From Candidatus Jettenia sp. AMX2 (GTDB lineage Bacteria > Planctomycetota > Brocadiia > Brocadiales > Brocadiaceae): a stretch of 64,000 nucleotides of DNA. The stretch spans positions 1 through 64,000 of the forward strand of contig CP129469.1 of the NCBI GenBank assembly GCA_030583665.1, given 5' to 3'. A program made the position numbers and the translations under genes. Below are positions 17,886 to 28,226 of the stretch, one piece after another; position 1 is the stretch's first letter; every line of letters starts with the position of its first letter. Under the pieces are notes generated by a model, which was not told the origin of the DNA, did not search any database, and was given only the letters and a program-made list of their open reading frames with translations.

Positions 17886-20015
17886 ATGATTTCATTTTTT
17901 AATCCACTTTTATTAATGGGTATTTTGGGAGCAAGCATACCCGTTATTATTCATCTTATAAACAGAAAGAAGGCCATTTCGTACAGATTTGCAGCTATCG
18001 ATTTCATACTGCAGACGAATAAACGTATTTCAGTAAAGTTTAAACTCCGCCAGCTTATCCTTCTCATTCTGAGGACATCCTTCATTATTTTCATTGTACT
18101 TGCCCTTGCCAGGCCGTTCCTGAAAACCATGGGCGGGGGGGTGGAAGAAGGTGTTCCTACGAGTAATGTTGTTCTGATCGATGATTCGTACAGCATGCAG
18201 TACGTAACTGGCGGCGAGGCCTTTTTCCAGTCCGCTAAGACAACTGCAAAGAAGATTATCGGCAGTTTAACAAAAGACGATGAAGCAGCAGTTATTACCT
18301 GTTCGGATGCCGGATCGCAGATACTGCCGGAACTGGATTACGACAAAACTATTCATCTCTCTGTCATAGATCAATTACAACCCACTTTTACCGCTGCCCC
18401 TGTCACTCCTGCACTGGATGCAGCAATAGAAATACTAACCAAAGCCAGGACGCCCGTGAGGAGGATATTTTTGCTTACGGACATGACGCGAAATAGCTGG
18501 GATGCCGATTGGTTTAAGGCGGGGAATGAACGGTTACGAAATCATATAACAAGCGTCCATATCGTAGACCTGTCGGAGGGAAAGGCACTCAGGAACATTG
18601 CTATTACCCGTCTCGACCCAAAACTTGATACATCGAAAAGGGATGGTGAGGCCTATATCAGGGTAACGGTATCTAACTTTTCACCTGCAAGGGTAAAGAA
18701 CCTGCTCGCACAGGTTTTCGTAGATCATAAGAAAGTAACCCAGGGATTTTTTACCATCGAAGCCAATGCATCTGAAACAAAGGAGTTTTATTTTTCTGTA
18801 GAAAAAGGGAAAGACCACACCGGATGGATTGAAATAGCCGGGGATAATTTATTGGTAGATAATAAAAGGTATTTTACGATAAATGCAGTACAAAAACTGG
18901 ATGTCCTTTTAATTGATGGTGACCCGCGGACGAATATTTACGAGAGTGAGACTTTCTATCTGGAGAAGGCCCTGAATCCGGGACGGGAACATGTATCATC
19001 CGTTAAGCCGGTCATATGTTCTGTTCATGAGGCAGCAAACATCAGTTTTGCTGACTTTGACACTGTCTTCCTCTGTAACGTAGAGACCCTGCCCTATGCA
19101 AAGATTAATGAACTCGAATTATTTGTAAAAGACGGCGGGGCTGTGTTTTTTTCGCTTGGCAATAAGGTTGATCCCAAATATTACAACAGCTATTTTAGTC
19201 CGTTGCTGCCTCACAGGCTTTATACGGTAAAGACCTTTTCCGGCGAAAGCCCGCTGACAGAAGAACAACCGCTCCATCTGAAAGTAGCAGATCCTTCACA
19301 TCCTGTACTGAATATCCTGTCGACGTCCGATATGAGTACTTTATCCTCTGCCAGGTTTTACCGTGTTTTTTATATTGACCCTGCGCCGCTGGGAACCTGC
19401 AAAACAATACTTTCCTTTTCCGATGATACACCGGCAATGATTGAGAGACAAATAGACAGGGGAAGGTCGGTGCTTTTTACCTCAACAGTTGACAGGGATT
19501 GGACGGATATGCCCGTTAAACCCTTCTTCCTGCCGCTGATGCAGCAGCTTTGCCGGTATTTATCAGGAATGGCATTAGAGGATGTCCAGTCCGAAATCCT
19601 GGTCAGGCATGTGTGGCAGATTCCTTGTCCATATGATATTGATACCATAGAAATAACAAATCCTGAAGGCACAAAAACCACCTTGCAGCCACAGTTCGCA
19701 GATAATGAAAAATCCTTTATCTGCACGGATACCAATATTCCCGGTATATATGCTGTTACGGCAGACGGAAAGCCGGTAACGCAAATTCCATCCTGTTTTC
19801 CGGTAAATATACATACTTCTGAATCCAATCTGGATAAAATGGATCAAAAAGATATAACAGCCCTTATGGGAGGAGTGAAACTTACCATAGCAACCTCCCA
19901 TATTGGTGAAGGACGTGAAGTGCTCATGGGCGAGGCGAAAAAAACCCTCTGGGGCACACTCCTGCTGCTTGCCTTTTGCATCCTCTTTGCCGAGTCGTTC
20001 ATTTCAAGAAAATGA
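17886..20015 (+). CDS. BatA-like membrane protein with N-terminal BatA and VWA domains
   Basis: This 709-residue inner-membrane protein starts with the BatA N-terminal signature: a TM at about 5-23 with FFNPLLLMGILGASIPVIIHL, a second TM at about 58-77, and RPFLKTMGG after it. A VWA-like domain follows with the MIDAS-like VVLIDDSYSMQY. A large extracytoplasmic part has a glutamine-amidotransferase-like fold region (DVLLIDGDPRTNIYESETFY). A final TM (about 688-704) sits near the end. It belongs with the MoxR and DUF58 genes upstream. The function of the complex is not established; roles in envelope stress are described for Bat proteins. Confidence 0.85.
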   Translation: MISFFNPLLLMGILGASIPVIIHLINRKKAISYRFAAIDFILQTNKRISVKFKLRQLILLILRTSFIIFIVLALARPFLKTMGGGVEEGVPTSNVVLIDDSYSMQYVTGGEAFFQSAKTTAKKIIGSLTKDDEAAVITCSDAGSQILPELDYDKTIHLSVIDQLQPTFTAAPVTPALDAAIEILTKARTPVRRIFLLTDMTRNSWDADWFKAGNERLRNHITSVHIVDLSEGKALRNIAITRLDPKLDTSKRDGEAYIRVTVSNFSPARVKNLLAQVFVDHKKVTQGFFTIEANASETKEFYFSVEKGKDHTGWIEIAGDNLLVDNKRYFTINAVQKLDVLLIDGDPRTNIYESETFYLEKALNPGREHVSSVKPVICSVHEAANISFADFDTVFLCNVETLPYAKINELELFVKDGGAVFFSLGNKVDPKYYNSYFSPLLPHRLYTVKTFSGESPLTEEQPLHLKVADPSHPVLNILSTSDMSTLSSARFYRVFYIDPAPLGTCKTILSFSDDTPAMIERQIDRGRSVLFTSTVDRDWTDMPVKPFFLPLMQQLCRYLSGMALEDVQSEILVRHVWQIPCPYDIDTIEITNPEGTKTTLQPQFADNEKSFICTDTNIPGIYAVTADGKPVTQIPSCFPVNIHTSESNLDKMDQKDITALMGGVKLTIATSHIGEGREVLMGEAKKTLWGTLLLLAFCILFAESFISRK

Positions 20016-20112
20016 ATGTAAAATTAAGATGAAATAAGAAAAAAGAGGGATATAATAGCAGGCGTTATTATATAGAAACGGTATTCCCTACAAATAAAGA
20101 ATCCTCATTATC

Positions 20113-21672
20113 ATGCTGGCAAAAGTCAAAAGCGTTGCTGTTTATGGGATTGATGCATATTTGCTGGATATTGAAGTCTACATTGCTGCCGGCGATATGC
20201 CGTATGTCGTTATTGTCGGATTGCCGGATACGGCAGTCAAGGAGAGCCGTGACAGGGTAAAGGCGGCGATCAATACCAATGGTTACCGGTTTCCCCATAA
20301 ACCCATAACAATAAATCTGGCGCCGGCAGACCGCAAAAAAGAAGGTCCTGTCTTTGAACTGCCTATAGCAGTCGGGATACTTATCGCAACAGGTCAAATT
20401 GAGATCCCGGACATCCATGAATATGCTATTGTGGGAGAGTTGTCGCTGGATGGCAGGTTGCGTCCCGTAAAGGGATGCCTGTCAATGGCGCTCAAATGCA
20501 AGGAACTGGGGATAAAAAAATTCCTGGTACCTTTTGAAAATGCATCCGAGGCTGCTATTATTGATGAGATTGATGTTGTCCCCATGAAAACCCTGCCGGA
20601 CACCATAGGTATTCTTACCAAATCCATTCCCGCCGTTCCTTTTAAGGTTAATCGTGAAGAGATATTTAAAGAGTCATCATCCTATGATATTGATTATGCG
20701 GATGTAAAGGGCCAGGAGCATGCCAAACGCGCCTTAACCGTTGCCGTTGCCGGAAACCATAATATCATCATGGTGGGCCCTCCGGGATCGGGCAAGACCA
20801 TGCTTGCACAGCGCATTCCGACAATCATGCCCCCTCTTACCCTTGGTGAGGCGCTGGAGACAACGAAGATTTACAGCGTTGTGGGTCTTCTTAATCACGG
20901 ACAATCGCTGATTGCAACAAGACCCTTCCGTGCTCCACATCATACGATCAGCACTGCCGGATTAATTGGAGGTGGTTCATTTCCCAGGCCAGGAGAGATT
21001 AGCCTGTCACATAACGGCGTACTTTTCTTAGATGAACTTCCGGAATTCGACCGGAAAACACTGGAGGTTCTCCGCCAGCCCCTGGAGACAGGCAGTATAA
21101 CAATCTCACGGGCAATGAGTTCGGTTACCTATCCATCAAATTCCGTCCTTGTCGCTTCCTGTAACCCGTGTCCGTGTGGATTCTATGCGGACAAACAGCG
21201 GCTTTGCCGCTGCACGCCTTACCAGATCCAAAATTACCTGTCAAAGGTTTCCGGTCCGTTACTGGACAGAATTGACATACAGTTGGAGGTACCTGCTGTG
21301 CGTTATAGTGAGCTTGTTGCTGAGAGGGATGTGCAATCTTCCAGTGATATGAGGAAAAAGGTAATGATTGCCCGTTCGATACAAAAAGAACGGTTTAAGG
21401 ACCTGTCCCCGGATTGCAGCAGGGGACAGACATCCTTAGCAAATGCCCAAATGTCAACCAGACAGATTAAAAAGTATTGCATCCTGGACAAACCTGCAGA
21501 AGCGATCCTCCATCAGGCAATGACAGAATTAGGGATCTCCGCACGCGGGTACAGTAAGATTCTCAAAGTGGCACGCACTATAGCAGACCTGGACGAGAGC
21601 GAACCTGTCAGGGTGGAACATATATCTGAGGCGATACAATACAGAAATTTAGACAGGAGTTTGTGGAAGTGA
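20113..21672 (+). CDS. comM: ComM/YifB-family magnesium chelatase-like AAA+ ATPase
   Basis: ComM is a helicase-like AAA+ protein that promotes branch migration during natural transformation. The 519-residue product has the N-terminal LonC-like domain (VGLPDTAVKESRDRVKAAI, PITINLAPADRKKEGP), Walker A GPPGSGKTM and Walker B GVLFLDELPEF. It also has FRAPHHTISTAGLIGGG and the C-terminal Mg_chelatase_C segment with SARGYSKILKVARTIADL. All family hallmarks are intact and length is normal. It stands alone after the moxR-bat group. Confidence 0.93.
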   Translation: MLAKVKSVAVYGIDAYLLDIEVYIAAGDMPYVVIVGLPDTAVKESRDRVKAAINTNGYRFPHKPITINLAPADRKKEGPVFELPIAVGILIATGQIEIPDIHEYAIVGELSLDGRLRPVKGCLSMALKCKELGIKKFLVPFENASEAAIIDEIDVVPMKTLPDTIGILTKSIPAVPFKVNREEIFKESSSYDIDYADVKGQEHAKRALTVAVAGNHNIIMVGPPGSGKTMLAQRIPTIMPPLTLGEALETTKIYSVVGLLNHGQSLIATRPFRAPHHTISTAGLIGGGSFPRPGEISLSHNGVLFLDELPEFDRKTLEVLRQPLETGSITISRAMSSVTYPSNSVLVASCNPCPCGFYADKQRLCRCTPYQIQNYLSKVSGPLLDRIDIQLEVPAVRYSELVAERDVQSSSDMRKKVMIARSIQKERFKDLSPDCSRGQTSLANAQMSTRQIKKYCILDKPAEAILHQAMTELGISARGYSKILKVARTIADLDESEPVRVEHISEAIQYRNLDRSLWK

Positions 21673-22031
21673 ACACTCTTTCAATACAGGAATCACAGAT
21701 TACACAGATTACACAGATTGGGGAAAAGGATTACAAAGTCCACGGATCACTGGGGTAGGAAGAGAAGGTTTACTGTTTTGCAAAACTCAAAACTCCACAG
21801 TTTCCTGACACAAAAAAACGGTAACACATCTTTTCTTTAAATCTGTGCAATCTGTGGTTTCAGCAATGGTATTTTTTCTGGATTTATTATGTCCCGTATA
21901 CCTTATACAAACCAAAGAAACAAGTTTAACCATATTTTGTTCGGCCTCATCTGTTAGATACTATACGTAGAGATCCCATGCTGCATGCTATTCGTTCATT
22001 AAACCATTATTTTTAAAAATCTGTGTAATCG
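21673..22031. other. Intergenic region with CACAGATTACACAGATT-type repeats
   Basis: There is no gene here. Two tandem ACAGATTACACAGATT-like units at 21690-21720 and inverted-orientation ATCTGTGCAATCTGTGG and ATCTGTGTAATCGGTG units at 21839-21857 and 22019-22040 form a dispersed repeat. The last one runs into the start of the NUDIX gene. Confidence 0.55.
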
Positions 22032-22448
22032 GTGAAATCTGTGGTTTCAGTTGCTTGTGCGATTATAGAAAACAGAGGGAAGGTATTAGCCGCCCGGCGG
22101 AGTGAATCCATGAGCTTGCCGTTGAAATGGGAGTTTCCGGGTGGCAAGATCAAGAAGGGTGAAAGCCCTGAAGAATGCCTGAAACGTGAACTGCTTGAGG
22201 AGCTGGGAATAGAGGTGACTGTAATCCAATCGCTTCCTCCGGTGACGCATCACTACCCGGAGTTTGCAGTGATGCTCTATCCTTTCATTTGCAAAATTGT
22301 TGCGGGTGAAATAACCCTCCGTGAGCATGTTGCCGTCACCTGGCTGCAGCCGGATGAATTGCATACCCTCGACTGGGCCGAGGCAGACAGGCCGGTAATT
22401 GATGGGTACCGTGAAGCATTGCAAACCCGGACCAGGAATGTAAGCTAG
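22032..22448 (+). CDS. NUDIX hydrolase, MutT-like (8-oxo-dGTP diphosphatase type)
   Basis: This 138-residue protein has an intact NUDIX box: GGKIKKGESPEEC followed by RELLEELGI. The N-terminal VACAIIENRGKVLAARRS and the late WLQPDELHTLDWAEADRPVI match MutT/CTP-pyrophosphohydrolase proteins that remove oxidised nucleotides. The start is uncertain: GTG at 22032 or 22041 both lie inside an AATCTGTG-type interspersed repeat, and no ribosome site is visible. The repeat may have replaced the original 5' end while leaving the frame open. Confidence 0.85.
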   Translation: MKSVVSVACAIIENRGKVLAARRSESMSLPLKWEFPGGKIKKGESPEECLKRELLEELGIEVTVIQSLPPVTHHYPEFAVMLYPFICKIVAGEITLREHVAVTWLQPDELHTLDWAEADRPVIDGYREALQTRTRNVS

Positions 22449-22551
22449 AAAAAGGTTTGATCCATATCTGTATTCCTTATAAACAATGCTTATCAAAAAA
22501 GATTAAAACTGAAACTTTGTTATAAGTTGAAATAAAAGTGTCTAAGTAACT

Positions 22552-22849
22552 ATGAATTCAGACCTCACCTTTATTACCAACGAGGAAAAGAGAAACCTGC
22601 AGGAAAGATTCAGGGTGCTTATTGCAGACACCCGATTCTTTGATGTGCTTGTTGGTTATTTTTATACCAGCGGGTTTCATGCCCTTTATAAATCCCTTGA
22701 AAATACCGAAAAGATCAGGATTCTTATTGGTATAAACACAAACAAACAGACAACAGAACTTATTCAAAGAGCAAAATACAATTACCAGTCATCACTTCCT
22801 TATTCTCACGCCGAGGTAAAAGAACAATTCGAACAATCTGTTGTTGAAG
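22552..22849 (+). pseudogene. PLD-nuclease/SF2 helicase, N-terminal fragment (split by IS)
   Basis: The first 99 codons encode the start of an HKD/phospholipase D-like nuclease domain: RFRVLIADTRFFDVLVGYFY and KIRILIGINTNKQTTELI. The gene is cut after 22849 by an IS1634-like element. The six bases TTGAAG at 22844-22849 are repeated at 24694-24699 beyond the element, and joining the two sides gives an uninterrupted frame (EQSVVEEVEKSED) into the larger downstream part. The open frame continues about 50 bases into the element. No Shine-Dalgarno is evident before the ATG. Confidence 0.85.
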
Positions 22850-24693
22850 CTGACATTCAAGAGGTTTTTTTCTTCTTAAGCAGAAGAAATCGTTTTTAAT
22901 GATTGATAGATTGCAGTATCAAAGGCGAAATAATTCAGAATATCCTCATGCAGTTGCGTAAAATTGGTAACCTGCTTAAAGACAGACTCACCAAGAGAGA
23001 CAACAACCACAGCTATTCCTCTCATATTTTGAAACAGTACTCTCCCTGTTGGATTATCAGTTAGTCCCTTATTACCCGGTATGCTCTTCTGATCCCTTTT
23101 CAGTGACTGTCTTATCTGCCGTTGCATCAGCGTATATACCATAAGGGCTACCAGATAAACAAATCCTAAGACCGCAATTCTCTTTGGATCCTTCAGGAAG
23201 ATAGGAGCTACTGCTGCAGGATTCTTAGCCCATTTAAAGTTTGTCTCCACTGAAGACTGTCCCTTGTATGCCTTCAGAATCTCTGCATCAGTCATCCGGG
23301 AAGAATCCAAAATATTCGTTACCAGAATGAATTTGTTCAGTCTTTGCTTACTCTGAGAGAGGTGCTCAGCGTCTTCCTGAAAAGAGAGATTTACTGTCCA
23401 ACTCTCCCTCTGGGGAAGTTGTTCTCCTGCTCTTGGTCGGCCTCTGTGCTGTCTTTTTTCAATAACCGTTCTCTTCTCCCTCTCAAAGCCCAACCTATGA
23501 TAGTCTACCTTGATCTGTTTTCTGAGTTTATCAATTTCCCTCAGCGCATCCTCCTCACAAGCAAATTCCCTTTTCTGTATCCCCTGAGAAAGTTTCGTAA
23601 GCCCCTGATATTCCTTTTCTTTCTTTGCCTTCCATACCCTTTCTTTCTGTTTCTGAAGGGCGGTTGATTCCACTACCACAAACCTCATCTGCCTGTGTCT
23701 TTGCTCTGCGTTGTCTGTCTTATAGACATAAGGTGCTATCAGAGAAAACCCCCGGTACTCTTCATATTCTCCTTTTCTCCTACCTGGGGTAGTCAAAAGA
23801 ATCTCTGATGGCTTATCCTCCTTGAGTATCTCCTCATACATCCCTACCGTTTTTGGCATCAAACTGATAAAAGAAATCCCCTGCTCAAAGGCCATCTCTA
23901 CGGTTGGGGCAGAAAAAAATTTACTATCCGAAACAAGGATGCTCCGGGAAATATCCGGCACTATCTCTCGCAATGTTTCCAGGTTAAACCGGTTCTCCGT
24001 GCTGTCAGAGGTGTTCCCCGAGGTAATCCTTCCTGTAAGAGGAACTCCCCCATCTCCACTAACCGTCATTCCAAATAGTACTTGCTTGAGGTCTGTTCTC
24101 TTATCCTTACTATGTCCATACGTAATTCTCGGAATGTCATCCCCATCTTCTTCTTGCTCATAAGCACCGTACAGGCTAATACTGGTAGTATCAAAATGCA
24201 GCTTCTCCAGTCCTAGCGAGTATTTCATGATAGCTTTTGCTATGAGCTTTGAATACAACATTCCCAAACCGGCTTCCCACATCTGATCCAGTGCCACCCC
24301 TAACCGGTTATCATGGAATGACTCGGCCTTAATCTGTTTCTGGAAAACAATCTCGGTATCATAGTCACCCAATACTTCTGAGACTTTGTACAGAGCATGC
24401 TGACCGGTCAGGATTGACAAGACCATTGCCTGGAGACATTCTCCGGTACTTACACAATTGAGTTTGTGAGAATCAACCAGTTCGTCGATAATCTGACCAA
24501 TTTCCAGGTATCGCATACAAGCTGATACCAAAGGAAGGTGATCAAGTCTCTTGGCAGTTAGAATTTCAAAAGATTCACTCCCCTGCATACCTTTTCCTTT
24601 CTTTTCTGAAGGTTTTTACCGGGTAGATTAATCTATCTTCCTAAAAAATCAATTAAATTTTATCTTTTCTCTGAAAAACCTCTTGAATGTCAG
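22850..24693 (-). mobile_element. IS1634-family (IS4-like) insertion sequence
   Basis: This 1844-bp element has perfect 20-bp terminal inverted repeats, CTGACATTCAAGAGGTTTTT at 22850-22869 and its complement at 24674-24693. It is flanked by the 6-bp target duplication TTGAAG (22844-22849 and 24694-24699). It contains one complete transposase gene on the minus strand. Intact ends, intact transposase and exact target duplication indicate a recent insertion. It interrupts the PLD-helicase gene. Confidence 0.92.
22876..24588 (-). CDS. IS1634-family transposase
   Basis: This 570-residue DDE transposase has an N-terminal DUF4277-like region (DHLPLVSACMRYLEIGQIID). The first catalytic segment is LHFDTTSISLYGAYE and the second VSDSKFFSAPTVEMA. 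The C-terminal part has SSVETNFKWAKNPAAVAPIF with the catalytic Glu. The length is usual for the family. It fills nearly all of the element, starting at 24588 about 100 bases inside the right end. Confidence 0.92.
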   Translation of the reverse strand: MQGSESFEILTAKRLDHLPLVSACMRYLEIGQIIDELVDSHKLNCVSTGECLQAMVLSILTGQHALYKVSEVLGDYDTEIVFQKQIKAESFHDNRLGVALDQMWEAGLGMLYSKLIAKAIMKYSLGLEKLHFDTTSISLYGAYEQEEDGDDIPRITYGHSKDKRTDLKQVLFGMTVSGDGGVPLTGRITSGNTSDSTENRFNLETLREIVPDISRSILVSDSKFFSAPTVEMAFEQGISFISLMPKTVGMYEEILKEDKPSEILLTTPGRRKGEYEEYRGFSLIAPYVYKTDNAEQRHRQMRFVVVESTALQKQKERVWKAKKEKEYQGLTKLSQGIQKREFACEEDALREIDKLRKQIKVDYHRLGFEREKRTVIEKRQHRGRPRAGEQLPQRESWTVNLSFQEDAEHLSQSKQRLNKFILVTNILDSSRMTDAEILKAYKGQSSVETNFKWAKNPAAVAPIFLKDPKRIAVLGFVYLVALMVYTLMQRQIRQSLKRDQKSIPGNKGLTDNPTGRVLFQNMRGIAVVVVSLGESVFKQVTNFTQLHEDILNYFAFDTAIYQSLKTISSA

Positions 24694-27602
24694 TTGAAGA
24701 AGTAGAAAAATCGGAGGATCGTCGAACCGTTGAAGAGGGCATTATTAAGTTTATTGAATGGCTTAAAAGCGGGAAATTGGAAATCAGGGCTTATCCAACA
24801 GAAAACATTCACGCAAAGCTTTACATTATGACATTTGTTACAGGTGACAGGGATATCGGAAGGGTCATTACAGGATCAAGCAACTTCACTCAATCAGGTC
24901 TTATCGATAACTTTGAGTTTAATGTCGAGTTAAAAAACAGGGCTGATTATGAATTCGCATTACAGAAATTTAATGAATTATGGAAAGATGCAGTTGATGT
25001 ACGAGAAAAGTATATTGATATTATTCAGATAAGAACATGGCTGAATAATACTATTACTCCATATGAATTATATTTAAAATTTTTATATGAATATTTCAAA
25101 GATGAACTCGGTCAAACTGATGAAGTGTTTTTGAAATATCTTCCCCAGGAATTTAAAAAACTGGAATATCAGGAGCAGGCAGTTTTAAATGCACGAAAAA
25201 TACTTCAGGAATACGGCGGTGTTTTTATCTCTGATGTTGTAGGCTTGGGAAAGACATATATATCGGCAGTGCTGGCAGGTCAGCTTGAGGGCAGAACCCT
25301 TGTCGTTGCCCCACCCGTTCTTCTTGAAAAATCGAATCCCGGTTCATGGCCCAATGTATTTTCTGATTTCAGGGTGCCTGCTGACTTTGAATCACTCGGC
25401 AAACTGGATGACCTTATTGAAAGAGGGACAGAGAAATACACCAATATCATTATTGATGAGGCGCACCGTTTTAGAACTGAAACAACTATCACCTATGAAA
25501 AGCTGGCGGAAATCTGCCGTGGTAAAAAGGTTATTCTTGTAACGGCGACTCCCTATAACAATGCACCAAAAGATATTTTGAGCCTTTTGAAACTATTTCA
25601 GAAAGCCAGAAAAAGCACTATCCCAAATCTGCCAGATCTCGAAGGCTTCTTTCATGGTCTGGATAAAAAGTTAAAAAGGCTGGACAGGCAGAAAGATCAC
25701 ACTGAATACATAAATATGGTAAAAGAAAATGCGTTGGAAATACGAGAAAAAGTCCTTAAATATTTAATGGTTCACCGTACCAGAACAGAGATTGAAAAGT
25801 ATTTCGGTAAAGACATAAAGAGCCAAAATCTTAAATTTCCTGATGTTGAAAAACCAGTTCCTCTTTTTTATGAACTTAATGATAAGGAGGATGAAATATT
25901 CGACAAAACCATAGAATTGATCATAAAAATATTCAAATATGCCCGCTATATGCCCATGCTTTATTATGAAGGTAAAATTTCACAACCAGAGGAACTTTCG
26001 CAAAAGAACATGGGCAAGTTTATGAAAATCCTGCTGGTGAAGCGCCTTGAAAGTAGTTTCTATGCATTTAAAAATTCGGTTGACAGATTCCTGCGCTCTT
26101 ACGAGATGTTTATAAAAGAGTTTGATAACGGTAATGTGTATGTGAGCAAAAAGCACACAAATAAAATATTTGAATTGCTGGAGAACGATGACGATGAAGC
26201 CATTCAGCGATTGATAGATGAAGGCAAGGCGGAAAGACATGCAAGCAGTGAATTTCGGAAAGGCTTAAGAGAAGACTTACAGCACGACCATGACGTCCTC
26301 CTTGAGATTAAAAAACTATGGCATCGTATTGACCGCGACCCGAAGTTTTTAAAATTTTTAGGGGAATTATCAAAAAATCCGGTTTTAAAAGAAAACCATC
26401 TGATTATCTTTACAGAATCAAAGGAAACCGCAAACTATCTGTTTAAAAATATAAATCAACAATATCCGGATAAGGTGTTGTGTTTCACCGGAGATTCAGG
26501 CGAGGCAACCCGTGACAAGGTCATTGAAAATTTTGATGCCAGGGCACGACAACCGAAAAAAGATTACCGGATACTGGTCTCCACTGAAGTGCTGGCCGAA
26601 GGCGTTAACCTGCACCGCTCCAATACCGTGATAAATTACGATATCCCATGGAATCCTACCCGTATGATGCAGCGGGTAGGGCGCGTCAACCGTGTGGATA
26701 CACCATTTGACACGATTCATACCTATAACTTTTTCCCGACCAAACAATCTAACGACCAGATAAAACTAAAAGAAGTGGCAGAGGCAAAAATCAATGCCTT
26801 CTTAACCCTGCTTGGCGGTGACGCAGAACTATTGACTGAAGGAGAACCCATTGGTTCGCATGAACTCTTTAACCGCCTGATTTCCAAACAGACTTTGGAA
26901 GGCGATGAAGGGGCAGAGGAAAGCGAATTGAAATACCTCCAGGTGATAAAGGAGATTCGCGATAAAGACCCTGACCTTTTCGAAAAGGTAAAACGACTCC
27001 CCAAAAAGGCGCGAACAGCCAAAACCCTGACAGGGTTGAGAACTCTGTCAGGCTTAATTACCTATTTCAGGCGGGGAAAGCTGCAGAAATTTTTTAAAGC
27101 CAGCCATAAAAATGAGGCTGAGGAAATGGATTTTATATCTGCTGCAAAACTGCTGGAGAGCAGTCCTGATGAAACTAAGGAAAACCTTCCCGAACAGTTT
27201 TACGACCTTCTGGATAAAAACAAAGAGGCATTTATTTTGGCGACAACGGAAGAAATGCCGCATCACGGGCAAAGGGGAGGTCGTGACAGCGCTGCAAATA
27301 TCCTGAGAATTTTAAAGGCAACACTGAAGAATACCCAAAAACTTACAGAAGACCAGGAACTATACCTGAAAAAGGTCATGATACAGCTTGAGGAAGGCGG
27401 ATTGCCTAAGCAGACGGCAATCCAGACACTGAAGGCACTGAATGCGCTTAAAAATGAAATTGTTAATCCGTTCAAGGTGCTGGCGGTGCTTCAGACCCAC
27501 ATCCCGGCAAGACTTCTGGAAGAACATTATGCAGAACGGAACCCTGTGGTATTTGGCAAACGGGAGGTCATACTATCATTATATTTAACAACAAAACCCT
27601 GA
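24694..27602 (+). pseudogene. PLD-nuclease/SF2 (SNF2-like) helicase, main C-terminal part
   Basis: This is the remainder of the split defence helicase (about 967 residues; roughly 1066 when rejoined). The PLD domain ends with HAKLYIM and GSSNFTQSGL (HxK and GSxN motifs). The helicase has ISDVVGLGKTYISAVLAGQ (Walker A), IIIDEAHRFR (DEAH), VTATPYNNAP (motif III) and STEVLAEGVNLHRSN...QRVGRVNRVD (motifs V-VI). An in-frame REP doublet at 27023-27055 adds KTLTGLRTLSGLI. The stop codon TGA at 27600-27602 lies inside another REP, so the natural C terminus may be lost. Its position before an Eco57I-like methylase suggests a restriction-modification-like system. A long frame could still be translated from an ATG at 24687. 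Confidence 0.85.
27023..27055. repeat. REP doublet inside the helicase coding sequence
   Basis: AACCCTGACAGGGTT (27023-27037), spacer GAG, then AACTCTGTCAGGCTT (27041-27055), a two-mismatch version of the complement. The 33 bp equal exactly 11 codons, so the helicase frame is kept. The same layout flanks the RAYT gene 600 bp downstream. Confidence 0.85.
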
Positions 27603-27627
27603 CAGGGTTCCGAACCCTGTCAGGGTT
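27595..27627. repeat. REP doublet left of the RAYT gene
   Basis: AACCCTGACAGGGTT (27595-27609), spacer CCG, AACCCTGTCAGGGTT (27613-27627). The helicase stop codon lies within the first unit. It precedes the RAYT start by 25 bases. Confidence 0.92.
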
Positions 27628-27652
27628 GTTTGCTTAGTTTTGGAGGAAAACA

Positions 27653-28216
27653 ATGAGTACAACTGTTACGCCGCTGTTACCAGGAAACTGGTATCATATT
27701 TACAATCGGGGTATCAATGGCGAAACTCTTTACCACACAGAGGCAAATTACCAATACTTTCTGGACTTGCTCGCCAAATATGTTTTCCACACAGCAAAAA
27801 TCTATGCGTATTGTCTTATGAAGAACCATTTTCATTTGTTAGTTTCTATTCGTGATGATACAGAGAGGATGCCACATCTCTATTTTTCAGACATGTTTAA
27901 CAGCTATACACAAGGGCTTAACAAACTAATGGGACGGAGTGGGAGTCTCTTTGAACGCCCCTTTCGCCGTAAGGTGATTCTCTCTGAAAAACAACGAGTC
28001 CAGGTAACTATCTATATACACAATAATCCCAGACATCATGGTATTATCAACAGCTTTGCGAAGTACCGATACTCATCTTACAGTACCGTGCTATCGAACG
28101 CCCCAACTAAAATAGAGCGTGAAGAAGTGCTTTCCTGGTTTGGTGGACGTGATGGTTTTCTGGCGTATCATAGCGCTGGTTGTGATGATATTTCAGATGA
28201 TCTAATATTGGAGTAA
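27653..28216 (+). CDS. REP-associated tyrosine transposase (RAYT)
   Basis: RAYTs are single-domain HUH (Y1) transposases related to IS200/IS605 that nick and spread REP palindromes. The 187-residue product has GNWYHIYNRG near the N terminus, the HUH motif KNHFHLLVS, RSGSLFERPFRRKV, and the Tyr segment IYIHNNPRHHGI. All expected RAYT motifs are present, so it may be active. ATG 27653 has GGAGG 6 bases upstream. It is bracketed at 25 and 10 bases by REP doublets of identical design, so the unit behaves as a REP-RAYT-REP cassette placed between the helicase and methylase genes. Confidence 0.92.
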   Translation: MSTTVTPLLPGNWYHIYNRGINGETLYHTEANYQYFLDLLAKYVFHTAKIYAYCLMKNHFHLLVSIRDDTERMPHLYFSDMFNSYTQGLNKLMGRSGSLFERPFRRKVILSEKQRVQVTIYIHNNPRHHGIINSFAKYRYSSYSTVLSNAPTKIEREEVLSWFGGRDGFLAYHSAGCDDISDDLILE

Positions 28217-28226
28217 ATTTACCGGT

